Source: Flavobacterium sp. CF108
Lineage (GTDB): Bacteria > Bacteroidota > Bacteroidia > Flavobacteriales > Flavobacteriaceae
Assembly: GCF_900129795.1 (NCBI RefSeq)
Contig: NZ_FQWW01000011.1
Coordinates: 1-64,000 of the forward strand
DNA: 64,000 nucleotides
Direction of reading: 5' to 3'
Shown: positions 9,175 through 17,079 of the stretch, one piece after another
How positions within the stretch are numbered: position 1 is the stretch's first letter
Layout of the letters: the number at the start of each line of letters is the position of its first letter
Made by a program: the position numbers and the translations under genes
Notes under the pieces: generated by a model
Told to the model about the DNA's origin: nothing
The model's database searches: none
The model's input: only the letters and a program-made list of their open reading frames with translations

Positions 9175-10065
9175 ATGGATAACAAAATAACCAAAGAAGA
9201 TATCAGTCAGGAAGTATTTGATTTGTATGATGACTACGCGCATAATAAAATTAACCGAAGACAATTTGTAGAAAAACTTTCCATATTTGCTGTTGGTTCG
9301 CTTACACTTCCGTCACTTTTAAGTTTTATGACGCCCAATTATGTCGACAGTATTTTAGTGCCGCCGACAGATCCAAGATTAAAAACAGGTTATATCAACT
9401 ACGATTCTCCAAAAGGAGGCGGTTCTATAAAAGGACTTTTATCGCAGCCTGTTGAAGCCAAAAAGAAATTACCCGGTATAATTGTAGTTCACGAAAATCG
9501 CGGACTTAATCCGTATATTGAAGATGTGGGAAGAAGAGCTGCCATTGAAGGTTTCATTACTCTTGCACCCGACGCTTTGTCGCCATTAGGTGGTTATCCC
9601 GGAAATGACGATGAAGGGCGTGAATTGCAAAAGAAACGTACCAAAGAAGAAATGCTCGAAGATTTTATTGCCGCTTACAAATATCTTAAATCTCACCCAG
9701 ATTGTAACGGTTATATAGGCGTAGTTGGGTTTTGTTTTGGCGGATGGATTTCGAATATGATGGCGGTAAAAATTCCCGATTTAAAAGCTGCGGTTCCGTA
9801 TTACGGCGGACAGCCAACAAAAGAAGAAGCCGAAAAAATAAAGACACCGCTCCTATTGCAATACGCAGGTTTAGATACACGCGTTAACGAAGGATGGCCT
9901 GCATTTCAGGAAGTTTTAAACAAAAATAAAGTCGAAAATACCGCTTATTTTTATCCAAATGTAAATCACGGTTTTCATAATAATACAACGCCAAGATACG
10001 ATGAAGCAGCGGCAACGCTGTCGTGGACAAGAACTATCGATTTTTTTAAAACAAAACTGAAATGA
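9175..10065 (+). CDS. Dienelactone-hydrolase-family alpha/beta hydrolase with Tat-like leader
   Basis: 296 aa. The N-terminal 27 residues are acidic and helical, followed by a twin-arginine-like motif NRRQFVEKLS (Arg28-Arg29) and a hydrophobic segment IFAVGSLTLPSLLSFM, suggesting Tat export. The hydrolase domain (about 70-296) has the dienelactone-hydrolase Cys-Asp-His triad: Cys187 in GFCFGGW, Asp234 in YAGLDTRV and His265 in NVNHGFHN. Family members hydrolyse lactones or esters; the real substrate is unknown. Monocistronic by spacing: 147 bp of repetitive CAGTTTTCAGT-like spacer precede it and an own-promoter ATPase gene follows. Confidence 0.88.
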   Translation: MDNKITKEDISQEVFDLYDDYAHNKINRRQFVEKLSIFAVGSLTLPSLLSFMTPNYVDSILVPPTDPRLKTGYINYDSPKGGGSIKGLLSQPVEAKKKLPGIIVVHENRGLNPYIEDVGRRAAIEGFITLAPDALSPLGGYPGNDDEGRELQKKRTKEEMLEDFIAAYKYLKSHPDCNGYIGVVGFCFGGWISNMMAVKIPDLKAAVPYYGGQPTKEEAEKIKTPLLLQYAGLDTRVNEGWPAFQEVLNKNKVENTAYFYPNVNHGFHNNTTPRYDEAAATLSWTRTIDFFKTKLK

Positions 10066-10086
10066 GAATATTGCAGAATAAAACCT

Positions 10087-10094
10087 AATTTTGC
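10087..10094 (+). promoter_or_regulatory. -7 box TAATTTTG before the AAA ATPase gene
   Basis: TAATTTTG matches the Bacteroidota -7 consensus TAnnTTTG exactly and ends 17 bp before the ATG at 10112. A TTG at 10071 is only 13 bp upstream, so the -33 element is weak. The box contains the TTG that an ORF finder takes as start, arguing against that start. Confidence 0.55.
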
Positions 10095-10111
10095 ACCAAA
10101 TAAAATCTCAA

Positions 10112-10843
10112 ATGAATCTGTACGAACTTGTTGTAAACGATACTGAAAAAATTGCGTTGGATGATCTGCTTTTCAGCGAAGAAAATAAATCTGCTTTGCT
10201 TCAAACTATAAAAGAGCATAAATACATTGAGGAACTAAAAAAGTACAAGCTAAAAGTCGATAATAAAATCCTGCTTCATGGACATTCCGGCTGTGGGAAA
10301 ACAACAACTGCAAAAGCCATTGCAACGGCATTAAATAAAAGTATTGTTATTATTAATCTGAGTACTTTAATTAATGCTAAAATTGGTGAAACTTCTAAAA
10401 ATGTAAAAGCTATTTTCGACAAAGCAATTCGCGAAAAAGCAGTTTTGTTTCTGGACGAATTTGACCAAATTGGAAAAAGCCGTGAAAGCGACGATAAAGA
10501 TGTTGCCGAAATGCGACGTTTGGTAAATACCATAATCCAGTTAATTGATTATTTGCCAACGGATAGTTTATTGATTTGTGCTACGAATTTTTACAACAGT
10601 ATTGATACCGCTTTGCTGCGAAGATTTCAAATTAAACTAAAGTTTGAAATGCCTAACGAAAAAGAACTGGATATTTATTACGATAAATTACTGGCTGGTT
10701 TTCCGGTTCATTTACAGGATATTCCACGCAAATATGATATTTCTTATGCCGAAGCAAAAGATTATATTCAGACGATAATGAAAAGACAAATTATTGCTGA
10801 ACTGGAACTAAAGGAACAGAAAATCAGCGAAACAATTGCATAA
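10112..10843 (+). CDS. Single-domain AAA ATPase
   Basis: 243 aa. An open frame extends to a TTG at 10091, but that TTG is part of a -7 promoter box, so the ATG at 10112 (protein opening MNLYELVVND) is preferred. Walker A is GHSGCGKTT (G57, K63), Walker B is AVLFLDEFDQIG (D115, E116), sensor-1 is LLICATNF and the arginine finger lies in ALLRRFQ. This is the classic AAA arrangement of remodelling ATPases, with one AAA domain and a short C-terminal helical part. No substrate-recruiting domain is visible, so the client is unknown. Convergent with the thioredoxin-like gene; they share a hairpin terminator. Confidence 0.9.
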   Translation: MNLYELVVNDTEKIALDDLLFSEENKSALLQTIKEHKYIEELKKYKLKVDNKILLHGHSGCGKTTTAKAIATALNKSIVIINLSTLINAKIGETSKNVKAIFDKAIREKAVLFLDEFDQIGKSRESDDKDVAEMRRLVNTIIQLIDYLPTDSLLICATNFYNSIDTALLRRFQIKLKFEMPNEKELDIYYDKLLAGFPVHLQDIPRKYDISYAEAKDYIQTIMKRQIIAELELKEQKISETIA

Positions 10844-10872
10844 AAAAACGCCTCATATTCTGAGGCGTTTTT
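10843..10872. terminator. Shared bidirectional terminator, GCCTCA family
   Basis: A-tract, ACGCCTCA, 5-nt loop, TGAGGCGT, T-tract between two convergent genes, beginning at the last base of the ATPase stop codon. Third copy of the hairpin at 99-127 and 755-782. Confidence 0.85.
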
Positions 10873-10893
10873 AAACAAATTAAATTCTCGTAA

Positions 10894-11508
10894 TTAAGCT
10901 TTTGCTTTTCTTTTTACTGTACAGCCAATTTCTTTAGTCTGAGTTACAGCTGGTTTTTGACCGCTTTTTAAAGATGCAATTACATCTTCGGCATATTTTA
11001 CTTTTTCCGTTTTTGTTCCTTCCGGATCGTTATCAATTGCTCCAACATATTCTACTACGTTTCCTTTTGCAGTTTTAGAAACGATAAAAATATGAGGTGT
11101 ACGTTTTGCTCCATATTCGTCAGTAATTTTTTGTCCTGCATCAAATAAATATGGGAAAGGATATTTTTTCTCTTTTGCCAAATCCTGCATTTTATTGAAA
11201 GTATCTGCTGTAGAAGCTTCTGGATCGTTTGGATTAATGGCAATTACCGGATATCCCTGTGATTTGAATTTTTTATCTAAATCGATAATTCTTTGCTCAT
11301 AACCTACAGCGTATGGACAGGTATTACAAGTAAAAACAACGATATAACCTTTTGCATTTGGAAAACTTCCAAAAGAAACTTCTTTATTGTCTACATTTTT
11401 TAACTTAAAATCCGGTGCATTATCACCAGCTTTGAGAGTTGTTCCAGTTTGTGCCTGCGCTAAAAAGGCAGAAAGAGCCAATGCGAATAATAGAATTATT
11501 TTTTTCAT
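10894..11508 (-). CDS. Secreted thioredoxin-like/peroxiredoxin-fold protein
   Basis: 204 aa. Signal peptide 1-19 (ends FLAQA). The thioredoxin-fold domain begins at the AhpC/TSA-like LKAGDNAPDFKLKNVDN. A CxxC is present at Cys61-Cys64 in FTCNTCPYAVGYEQR, a motif typical of a TlpA-like subgroup that is distinct from resolving peroxiredoxins. The cis-proline region is AKRTPHIFIV. Role: periplasmic thiol redox chemistry, partner unknown. It lies 11 bp after a TlpA-type gene on the same strand, so they are probably one operon. The C-terminal IGCTVKRKAKA carries a further cysteine. Confidence 0.88.
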   Translation of the reverse strand: MKKIILLFALALSAFLAQAQTGTTLKAGDNAPDFKLKNVDNKEVSFGSFPNAKGYIVVFTCNTCPYAVGYEQRIIDLDKKFKSQGYPVIAINPNDPEASTADTFNKMQDLAKEKKYPFPYLFDAGQKITDEYGAKRTPHIFIVSKTAKGNVVEYVGAIDNDPEGTKTEKVKYAEDVIASLKSGQKPAVTQTKEIGCTVKRKAKA

Positions 11509-11519
11509 GGTTTACGGGT

Positions 11520-11996
11520 TTACAGTTTTTTATATTCAGTTAATAATTGTTCATAGGTAAATTCACTTTCTACAAATTTTCGTTTCTCATCTTTGATAAA
11601 AAGTGTTGCAGGAATACTTCCTGACCAGCTTGGATCGATTCGGTCAATAAATTCCTGCGGGCTGCTTTCATTTAAAAGAAATACTTCATTTTTAAGATTT
11701 TTTCTTTTTACAAACGGAACGACATTCGAACTTAATTTTGATTTAAAATCAAGGCTTACTAATAAAACGGCCAATTTCTCTGATTTGTGTTCTGCGCCAA
11801 GTTTTTCGAAATGCGGCAGTTCTTTAATACAGGGTGCGCACCAGGTTGCCCAAAAATTCACTACATAAGTGCTGTCTTTTCCGTTTTTAATCCTTTCATT
11901 AAGCTGATTGATATTTAACAGCTTCACATTCTGACTGTAAGCTGAAATTGAAAAAATACCAAATAGAAATATATACAAAAAAGACTTGATTTTCAT
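11520..11996 (-). CDS. TlpA-family periplasmic thiol-disulfide reductase
   Basis: 158 aa from the chosen ATG at 11996. The open frame extends to 12098, but the extra 34 residues lack sense as a leader, while MKIKSFLYIFLFGIFSISAYS is a standard signal peptide. The active site is WCAPC (C53, C56) in the context NFWATWCAPCIKELPHFEKL, as in TlpA/ResA proteins that keep periplasmic cysteines reduced. The cis-Pro motif is GSIPATLFIKD. First gene of a two-gene thiol-redox unit with the thioredoxin-like gene downstream. Confidence 0.9.
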   Translation of the reverse strand: MKIKSFLYIFLFGIFSISAYSQNVKLLNINQLNERIKNGKDSTYVVNFWATWCAPCIKELPHFEKLGAEHKSEKLAVLLVSLDFKSKLSSNVVPFVKRKNLKNEVFLLNESSPQEFIDRIDPSWSGSIPATLFIKDEKRKFVESEFTYEQLLTEYKKL

Positions 11997-12084
11997 GAGG
12001 TACAACGCTTTAGGATTAATTTGTGCCTTACAAATATAAACTAATGAAATCTTACTTTTTGTTAATGAAAATTTAATGCAGAAA

Positions 12085-12205
12085 AAAATTTGCCACAAAG
12101 GCGCAAGGACGCAAAGTTTTATTTCTTAGAAACAAAAAAATGTTCCTATGGAACATTTCATTGGTCGAAAAAATATTTTTTTTTATATCGTTCCTTAGGA
12201 ACGTT
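12085..12205. repeat. Spacer with single-arm AAGGCGCAAGGACGCAAAG word and GTTCC palindromes
   Basis: TTTGCCACAAAGGCGCAAGG starts the stretch, a degenerate single copy of the word that forms both arms of the fold-back at 49371-49588. It is followed by ATGTTCCTATGGAACAT and GTTCCTTAGGAAC, two short palindromes. No gene seen. Confidence 0.6.
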
Positions 12206-12210
12206 TAGTA

Positions 12211-12609
12211 TTACATTCCGCTTTTAATATTTACATTATTAACAAACAAAAGTGGCTGCATAGTATCCATTTTGAGTAAAGATAAAATTCCATTTTTATT
12301 CTCGTTTATGCCATTTATTTTAAAACAAAATTCATTTCCGTCTTTATCCATTAAAGTTATAAATTCAGTATTATCATCTGAATTATTTTGACAGCTATGT
12401 GAAATAGTATAGCGAAACATAACTTTGAAAACATCTTTATCGTAATTATAAAGTTTTCCATCTGAACCAAATATCCATTTTGCATTTCGGTTCGCATCAT
12501 TATACCAAGTTCCGATAATTTTTTTTGATGAAGGTTCATCAACCTGATTTTGTGCAAAAACTGTAGGAATTTGCATTAAAAACAGTAAAATTAAAAATAG
12601 CTTTTTCAT
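12211..12609 (-). CDS. Small secreted lipocalin-like hypothetical protein
   Basis: 132 aa. Signal peptide 1-19 (ends PTVFA). The mature part begins with KKIIGTWYNDANRNAKWIF, a GTW near the N-terminus followed by alternating strands, as in small lipocalin-like or META-type beta-barrels common in Flavobacteriia. This is a structural guess only. Two cysteines (about 74 and 95) could pair. It stands alone; an inverted repeat AATCCTAA/TTAGGATT lies 27 bp upstream of its start. Confidence 0.65.
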   Translation of the reverse strand: MKKLFLILLFLMQIPTVFAQNQVDEPSSKKIIGTWYNDANRNAKWIFGSDGKLYNYDKDVFKVMFRYTISHSCQNNSDDNTEFITLMDKDGNEFCFKINGINENKNGILSLLKMDTMQPLLFVNNVNIKSGM

Positions 12610-12635
12610 ATTCTTTTATTCTTTAATTGTGTAGT

Positions 12636-12657
12636 AATCCTAAGTAAATTTAGGATT
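12636..12657. repeat. 8-bp inverted repeat upstream of the lipocalin-like gene
   Basis: Perfect arms AATCCTAA and TTAGGATT with a 6-nt loop, in the presumed 5' leader of the minus-strand gene ending at 12609. It could be an operator or leader hairpin. Confidence 0.5.
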
Positions 12658-12825
12658 GTTTATAGCATTACATTTCCTGCAAAAAATTTAATATGTTACA
12701 ATAGGTCAAATTTAATGAAATAAAAAAGCTGTAAAAAATATTTTTTATATCATTAGATTGTAAGCAGCTGTTAATTATGCAACTATAATCAAATTTCTTG
12801 TAAGGATTCCGTCTGATTTCTAAGG

Positions 12826-12833
12826 TAATTTTG
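12826..12833 (+). promoter_or_regulatory. -7 box TAATTTTG before the acidic-protein gene
   Basis: Exact TAnnTTTG match 28 bp before the ATG at 12862. The nearest TTG upstream (12798) is 25 bp away, a little long for a -33 element. Confidence 0.5.
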
Positions 12834-12861
12834 TAAAACACAACTTTTAAAAAGTAAAGCC

Positions 12862-13332
12862 ATGGAAAAGCAAAACAATTATGACTACGGTTATACTGAT
12901 CCCGATTTTATAGATCAAAATACGCTTGTAGATGGGACGTATTCTAATGAAGATCAATACAAACAGGATTTAATGAAAGAGAACAATTGGGAATTTGGCG
13001 AAAGCGATCCTGATGTTATAGAACAAAACATGCTGATTGATAATGACAATTATGCTAGAGATGAAGATCCGTATCAATATCAGGAAGAATTTATTGAAGA
13101 TTTGAAACATCACGAACAGGATTTCGAAAAAAAACCGAATGTAAATTCTGAAAATATTCCGAATCAGGAAAGAATTATTAATGAAGATGATGCTGTTACA
13201 AATGATGATGATGAAAATGATTTTGATGACAATTACGACCCGGAATTTGATTATGAAGATGATTTAGACAAAGACGAAGAATTAGATGATTTTGACGCTG
13301 AACATTATCCTGAAAATCATCCAAGGGAGTAA
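12862..13332 (+). CDS. Highly acidic hypothetical protein with internal repeat
   Basis: 156 aa, no signal peptide, dominated by Asp/Glu/Asn. The N-terminal half contains a duplicated unit of about 33 residues: YTDPDFIDQNTLVDGTY at about 11-27 and ESDPDVIEQNMLIDNDNY at about 49-66. The C-terminal 50 residues are a polyacidic tail (for example NDDDENDFDDNYDPEFDYED). This is probably an intrinsically disordered cytoplasmic protein. I do not recognise a family. Two small genes follow at 26-30 bp spacing on the same strand, so a three-gene unit is likely. Confidence 0.75.
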   Translation: MEKQNNYDYGYTDPDFIDQNTLVDGTYSNEDQYKQDLMKENNWEFGESDPDVIEQNMLIDNDNYARDEDPYQYQEEFIEDLKHHEQDFEKKPNVNSENIPNQERIINEDDAVTNDDDENDFDDNYDPEFDYEDDLDKDEELDDFDAEHYPENHPRE

Positions 13333-13358
13333 AAAACTAGTTAAAGCATTATCAGTTT

Positions 13359-13760
13359 ATGGTTATAGCAACTCAAATTATCTGGCTTTTTGTACTGGCC
13401 GTTCCAATAGCCTGTATCAGCTGGACTGTAACGCACGAAGAAATTTTTAGAGAGCTTCACGAATGGTGTGTCAGACATTCTAAAAATGACAGGTTTTTAC
13501 TGACACGAAAGTTCTTTTATCTTTTTACCTGCGAATATTGCTTTAGTCATTACGTCACAATTGGCTTTTTATTTTTTACAGATTATAAACTTTTGTTAAA
13601 CGACTGGCGCGGTTATATTTTGGCGGGATTTTCGCTGGTGTTTATGGCAAACATCTATATGAGCCTTTTTGCACTTCTTCGACAAGCTATAAAAAAAGAA
13701 AAAGTGGAAATTGAAAAAATTGAGACTGAAACTGATAACGAAAAGAATAGCAACAAATAA
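13359..13760 (+). CDS. Small membrane protein with CxxCxxxH motif
   Basis: 133 aa. Hydrophobic segments at about 6-22, 67-82 and 90-112 suggest two or three membrane helices. A conserved-looking FTCEYCFSHYV (Cys-x2-Cys-x3-His) sits at the membrane edge, reminiscent of DUF1360-type membrane proteins, though I cannot confirm the family. The C-terminus is a charged Lys/Glu helix. Second gene of the small unit begun by the acidic protein. Confidence 0.7.
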   Translation: MVIATQIIWLFVLAVPIACISWTVTHEEIFRELHEWCVRHSKNDRFLLTRKFFYLFTCEYCFSHYVTIGFLFFTDYKLLLNDWRGYILAGFSLVFMANIYMSLFALLRQAIKKEKVEIEKIETETDNEKNSNK

Positions 13761-13789
13761 AAATACGTTTAATTAAATAAATAAAAATC

Positions 13790-14011
13790 ATGGAAAAATT
13801 ACAATTCATTGACCCATTATTGCACGGAATAAAACCTATCAAAAATAACAATAACAATCTTTCTGTAAAACAACTGGCTGCTGCCGGAATTGGTTCTATT
13901 TTGATTGGAGCTGTTTTAAAGAAAACCGGACATAATAAAGCTGCCGCAATTGTTGGAAGTCTTGCACTTCCATTATTATCTGCCGCTGTTTATAAAAAAA
14001 TAGCAAAGTAA
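13790..14011 (+). CDS. Small protein with Ala/Gly-rich hydrophobic segment
   Basis: 73 aa. A polar N-terminus (with a run of five Asn) is followed by a hydrophobic helical region AAAGIGSILIGAVLKKTGHN and a second stretch AAAIVGSLALPLLSAAVYKK: possibly a membrane-inserted helical hairpin. Unknown function. Third gene of the unit; a strong hairpin terminator follows 27 bp after the stop. Confidence 0.7.
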   Translation: MEKLQFIDPLLHGIKPIKNNNNNLSVKQLAAAGIGSILIGAVLKKTGHNKAAAIVGSLALPLLSAAVYKKIAK

Positions 14012-14037
14012 TAAAAGAAAAACGTTTGCTAATTGCG

Positions 14038-14075
14038 AAAATGCCCGTTAAGGTTTTATACCTAACGGGCATTTT
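14038..14075 (+). terminator. Rho-independent-type terminator
   Basis: Arms AATGCCCGTTA / TAACGGGCATT with AGGT..ACCT continuing the stem, then TTTTC. It ends the three-gene unit at 12862-14011 and could also serve the convergent gene at 14128. Confidence 0.85.
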
Positions 14076-14127
14076 CTATTAATGTCATGTTTTATAAATT
14101 TATTTGCTGAGTATTTATAATTGACAA

Positions 14128-14508
14128 TTAATTTGCCGGCAAATTAATATTTCCTTCAACCCAATTTAAGGCTTTATTGAAAGCTTCTTTTTTAAATCCG
14201 TGGAATTCTCCGGGAACTACATAACTAAATCCATTCGTAAAAGAGATAATATCTTCAGAATCTGTTACGATGGCTGCCCTATTCCATTTTCCTAAATGTT
14301 TTAATCCCACAAGTGCATCCTGAAGCCACGCACCGGCCGTAAAATTTTCAATATCAGTATCAAGTACCAATAAAAAATTGATTTCGTTAGTTTGTTTTAC
14401 CAAATGTTCTACTGCTGGAACCACAGTTATTAAAAAATCTTCTTTTGTTACTTCTGCCAATGCTCTAAAAGCAACAATGTTATCGGTAGTGTCAATTTGA
14501 TGTATCAT
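14128..14508 (-). CDS. SpoIIAA-like (STAS-fold) protein
   Basis: 126 aa, cytoplasmic. The order of segments fits the SpoIIAA-like family (PF11964): N-terminal strand NIVAFRALAEVTKEDF, then LVKQTNEINFLLVLDT, the middle helix WLQDALVGLKHLGKWNRAAI, VTDSEDIISF, and the C-terminal FHGFKKEAFNKALNWVEG. Family function is not settled; the fold binds small hydrophobic ligands or acts in regulatory switching. Monocistronic. A repeat block lies upstream. Confidence 0.85.
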   Translation of the reverse strand: MIHQIDTTDNIVAFRALAEVTKEDFLITVVPAVEHLVKQTNEINFLLVLDTDIENFTAGAWLQDALVGLKHLGKWNRAAIVTDSEDIISFTNGFSYVVPGEFHGFKKEAFNKALNWVEGNINLPAN

Positions 14509-14662
14509 GATTTTTTACACTTTTTTGAGTTATTTAAATAGTTGTTTTATCATTTTGATATATACTATCAAATGCTACTCAAATTTACTCATTTCCAAGC
14601 GGTTAAATCTTACATTTTTCTTAATTGTTTATTATATTTTTTTCAGTTTCTTTTTAAAGGTG

Positions 14663-15200
14663 CAAAGGTTCAGAGATGCAAAGGGACAAAGGTTTTTTAT
14701 TGGAACGGGATATTGGAGGTTGACAAATTAAATCGACAAAGATTTTCCGTAGAGACGCACTGCTGTGCGTCTAACATTACGTGAGGCAGCACATGTTTTG
14801 TTGAAATAGATTATTGCAACGGAATATTGGACGTGAGACGCACTGCTGTGCGTCTCTACAGTACCAAACGATGATAAATTAAATCGACAAAGATTTTCCG
14901 TAGAAACGCACTGCTGTGCGTCTAACATTACGTGAGGCAATACCGTGTTTTGTTGGAATGGAATATTGTAACGGAATATTGGGCGTGAGACGCACTGCTG
15001 TGCGTCTCTACAGTACCAAACGATGATAAATTAAATCGACAAAGATTCTCCGTAGAGACGCACTGCTGTGCGTCTAACATCACGTGAGGCAATACCGTGT
15101 TTTGTTGGAATGGAATATTGTAACGGAATATTGGACGTGAGACGCACTGCTGTGCGTCTCTACAGAAAAAACTTTGTCCCTTTGCATCTCTGAACCTTTG
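14663..15200. repeat. Fold-back repeat block: outer inverted arms enclosing three 151-bp tandem units
   Basis: The outer arms, about 35 bp, are CAAAGGTTCAGAGATGCAAA (from 14663) and its reverse complement (to 15200). Inside are three tandem units starting at about 14725, 14876 and 15028 (period 151-152 bp; the third is shortened). Each unit carries two copies of the palindrome AGACGCACTGCTGTGCGTCT. Short open frames here overlap the palindromes on both strands and are not genes. It fills the spacer between the SpoIIAA-like gene and the SusD terminator. Confidence 0.92.
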
Positions 15201-15235
15201 TCCCTCAAAAGAAAAAACCTTTGTCCCCTCAAAAG

Positions 15236-15269
15236 AAAAAACCTGCTTCTTTCGAAGACAGGCTTTTTT
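15236..15269 (-). terminator. Terminator of the first SusCD operon
   Basis: AAAAAACCTG..CTTC/GAAG..CAGGCTTTTTT hairpin 35 bp past the SusD stop on the minus strand. Confidence 0.8.
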
Positions 15270-15303
15270 CAAAAAAAAATAAAAAATAAACTAACACAAA
15301 CTC

Positions 15304-17076
15304 TTAATTGTATCCTTGGTTTTGTTTAAACAGTTTTTGGTCGATAACCGTTTGTGGAATTGGAAAATATCTTCTGAATGGCTGAGTTGCAGCTTTTGCA
15401 GTTCCGGCTAAATCAAATTTTCCAAAACGGATGCTTTCTGGTCTTCTTTGTAATTCCCAGTATAATTCGAAACCTAATTCTTTATATAATTGTGCTGCAT
15501 CTACAGTAGCAGTAAGCAATTTTCCAGGAGCATTTGCATATAATGATTCTCTTTTTCTGCTGGTACGCAATTTATTTAAATCATCTGTTGCTAAACCTGC
15601 AGCTCCTTTTCTAAAATATGCCTCAGCTCTCATAGCATACATTCCACCTAAACGGAATAAAGGGATATCAACATTACTGTTTCCGTTTCCTCCTTCCGGG
15701 TCAAACTCATATTTAAATACACGAGCTCCTTGATTGATTTCGTTTTGAGCAAAAACAGATTTTGTAGGATCTGCAAACGTTAATGATGGTGTAAAATCCA
15801 TTCTTGTAGTAGTACTTTTTTCCATAACTAATGGAGAAACTTTAATACGATTGCCTACCATTTGAAAAGCTGCAGAAGTCAATAATACAGGACCATATTG
15901 AGGCCCGGCCTGAATACCTCTGTTAAAATGGAACCACGGAGTAGCGGGACTACTTTTAGGAACAATATCTGTTGCAGGAACACTTACATCTGTACCATCA
16001 TTCATAAACCATGTACCATCAGCATATTGATAATGCTGCTCAAATCTTGGATCATCATGGTTTCCGTCCCAGCTAGCGTAAAATTCAGGAGTTGTACATG
16101 CTGCATTTGTTCCTCTGTTTAGAGCAGATGTTCTCTGGTTACGCTCCATACATACATAAGCAAAACTATTTGAACCGTTACGGATATAATCTATCTTTTG
16201 AGAAATCGCGAAAATAAGCTCTTTACCATTATCGTTATCTCTTGCAAAGTTTTTGAAAAAGTCACTTTCTAAACTAAATTTCCCTGAATCAATCAATAAT
16301 GAAGTGTAATAAATAACACGGTCCATATCTGTTCCTGTACCTGATACTGCCGGCTCATTAAAATTGAAGTTTGATGAAGCATTGTAACGATCTTTGAATG
16401 TCGCACGATTTAAATACATTGTTGCTAAAAAAGCATAACCAGCTTGTTTTGTAAATCTTCCGTGGTGTGTTCTTTGAGTTCCAATATCAGCCAAATCAGG
16501 TAATATAGCTTCAACATCTTTGATTAATTGGTCAATTTGAGTATCTGCTTTTAAGATTTGTATCGGTGCATCTACATTCAACGGATCTCTAAATGGAGCT
16601 TGTCCGTAAAGATCTAATGTAGTATAGGTATAATACGCTAAAAGAGCTTTTGCTTCTGCTAAAAATAATTTCTTTTCAGGAAAAGTATTTTCTTCAGATG
16701 ATTTAATTGCAGTTAAAGAACGTGTAATTCCGTTTGTCAATAAATCCCAGTTACCTACTATAATAGCATTACTTGAACTCCATGTAAATTCATGCATGTC
16801 TCTCCATTTTCCACCATCTCCCCAGTCACTTCCTCGAGTTGGTAAAATAGCTTCATCTGTAGTATATTCCTGCATTGCAAAAACAGCTCCATGATCTGTA
16901 AAAGTTCCGTCTCCAAGTCTGTCATATGCTGCAGCAAGCGAACCTGCAGGGTCTGTAGCATCAGTTCCTAATTTTTCATCTAATACAGCTTCATTAAGAT
17001 CTGTACAGCTGTTTAATAGAAAAATAAAAGAGAATATCGTTATAATTTTTATGCTAAAAAATGTCTTTGTTTTCAT
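15304..17076 (-). CDS. SusD/RagB-family surface glycan-binding lipoprotein
   Basis: 590 aa. The signal peptide ends FLLNSC (Cys24), a lipobox, so it is a lipoprotein displayed on the outer membrane. SusD proteins form the lid over the SusC channel and bind oligosaccharide. Family signs: the N-terminal LNEAVLDEKLG segment, helical TPR-like regions (for example AEAKALLAYYTYTTLDLYGQ and FLATMYLNRATF) and the C-terminal FELYWELQRRPESIRFGKFD with RRYFPIPQTVID. It follows its SusC gene by 3 bp and is the last gene of the sigma-FecR-SusC-SusD run. Substrate inferred from neighbours: beta-1,3-glucan or chitin oligosaccharides. Confidence 0.95.
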   Translation of the reverse strand: MKTKTFFSIKIITIFSFIFLLNSCTDLNEAVLDEKLGTDATDPAGSLAAAYDRLGDGTFTDHGAVFAMQEYTTDEAILPTRGSDWGDGGKWRDMHEFTWSSSNAIIVGNWDLLTNGITRSLTAIKSSEENTFPEKKLFLAEAKALLAYYTYTTLDLYGQAPFRDPLNVDAPIQILKADTQIDQLIKDVEAILPDLADIGTQRTHHGRFTKQAGYAFLATMYLNRATFKDRYNASSNFNFNEPAVSGTGTDMDRVIYYTSLLIDSGKFSLESDFFKNFARDNDNGKELIFAISQKIDYIRNGSNSFAYVCMERNQRTSALNRGTNAACTTPEFYASWDGNHDDPRFEQHYQYADGTWFMNDGTDVSVPATDIVPKSSPATPWFHFNRGIQAGPQYGPVLLTSAAFQMVGNRIKVSPLVMEKSTTTRMDFTPSLTFADPTKSVFAQNEINQGARVFKYEFDPEGGNGNSNVDIPLFRLGGMYAMRAEAYFRKGAAGLATDDLNKLRTSRKRESLYANAPGKLLTATVDAAQLYKELGFELYWELQRRPESIRFGKFDLAGTAKAATQPFRRYFPIPQTVIDQKLFKQNQGYN

Positions 17077-17079
17077 AAT

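Noticed and set aside
14725..15165. Possible CRISPR array
   Set aside because: Units are about 151 bp, contiguous, and lack unique spacers; no cas genes nearby.
14507..15272. Several short open frames on both strands (70-114 aa)
   Set aside because: They lie wholly in the 151-bp tandem repeat and palindromes; their similar protein sequences come from the DNA repeat, and none has a plausible start or family.
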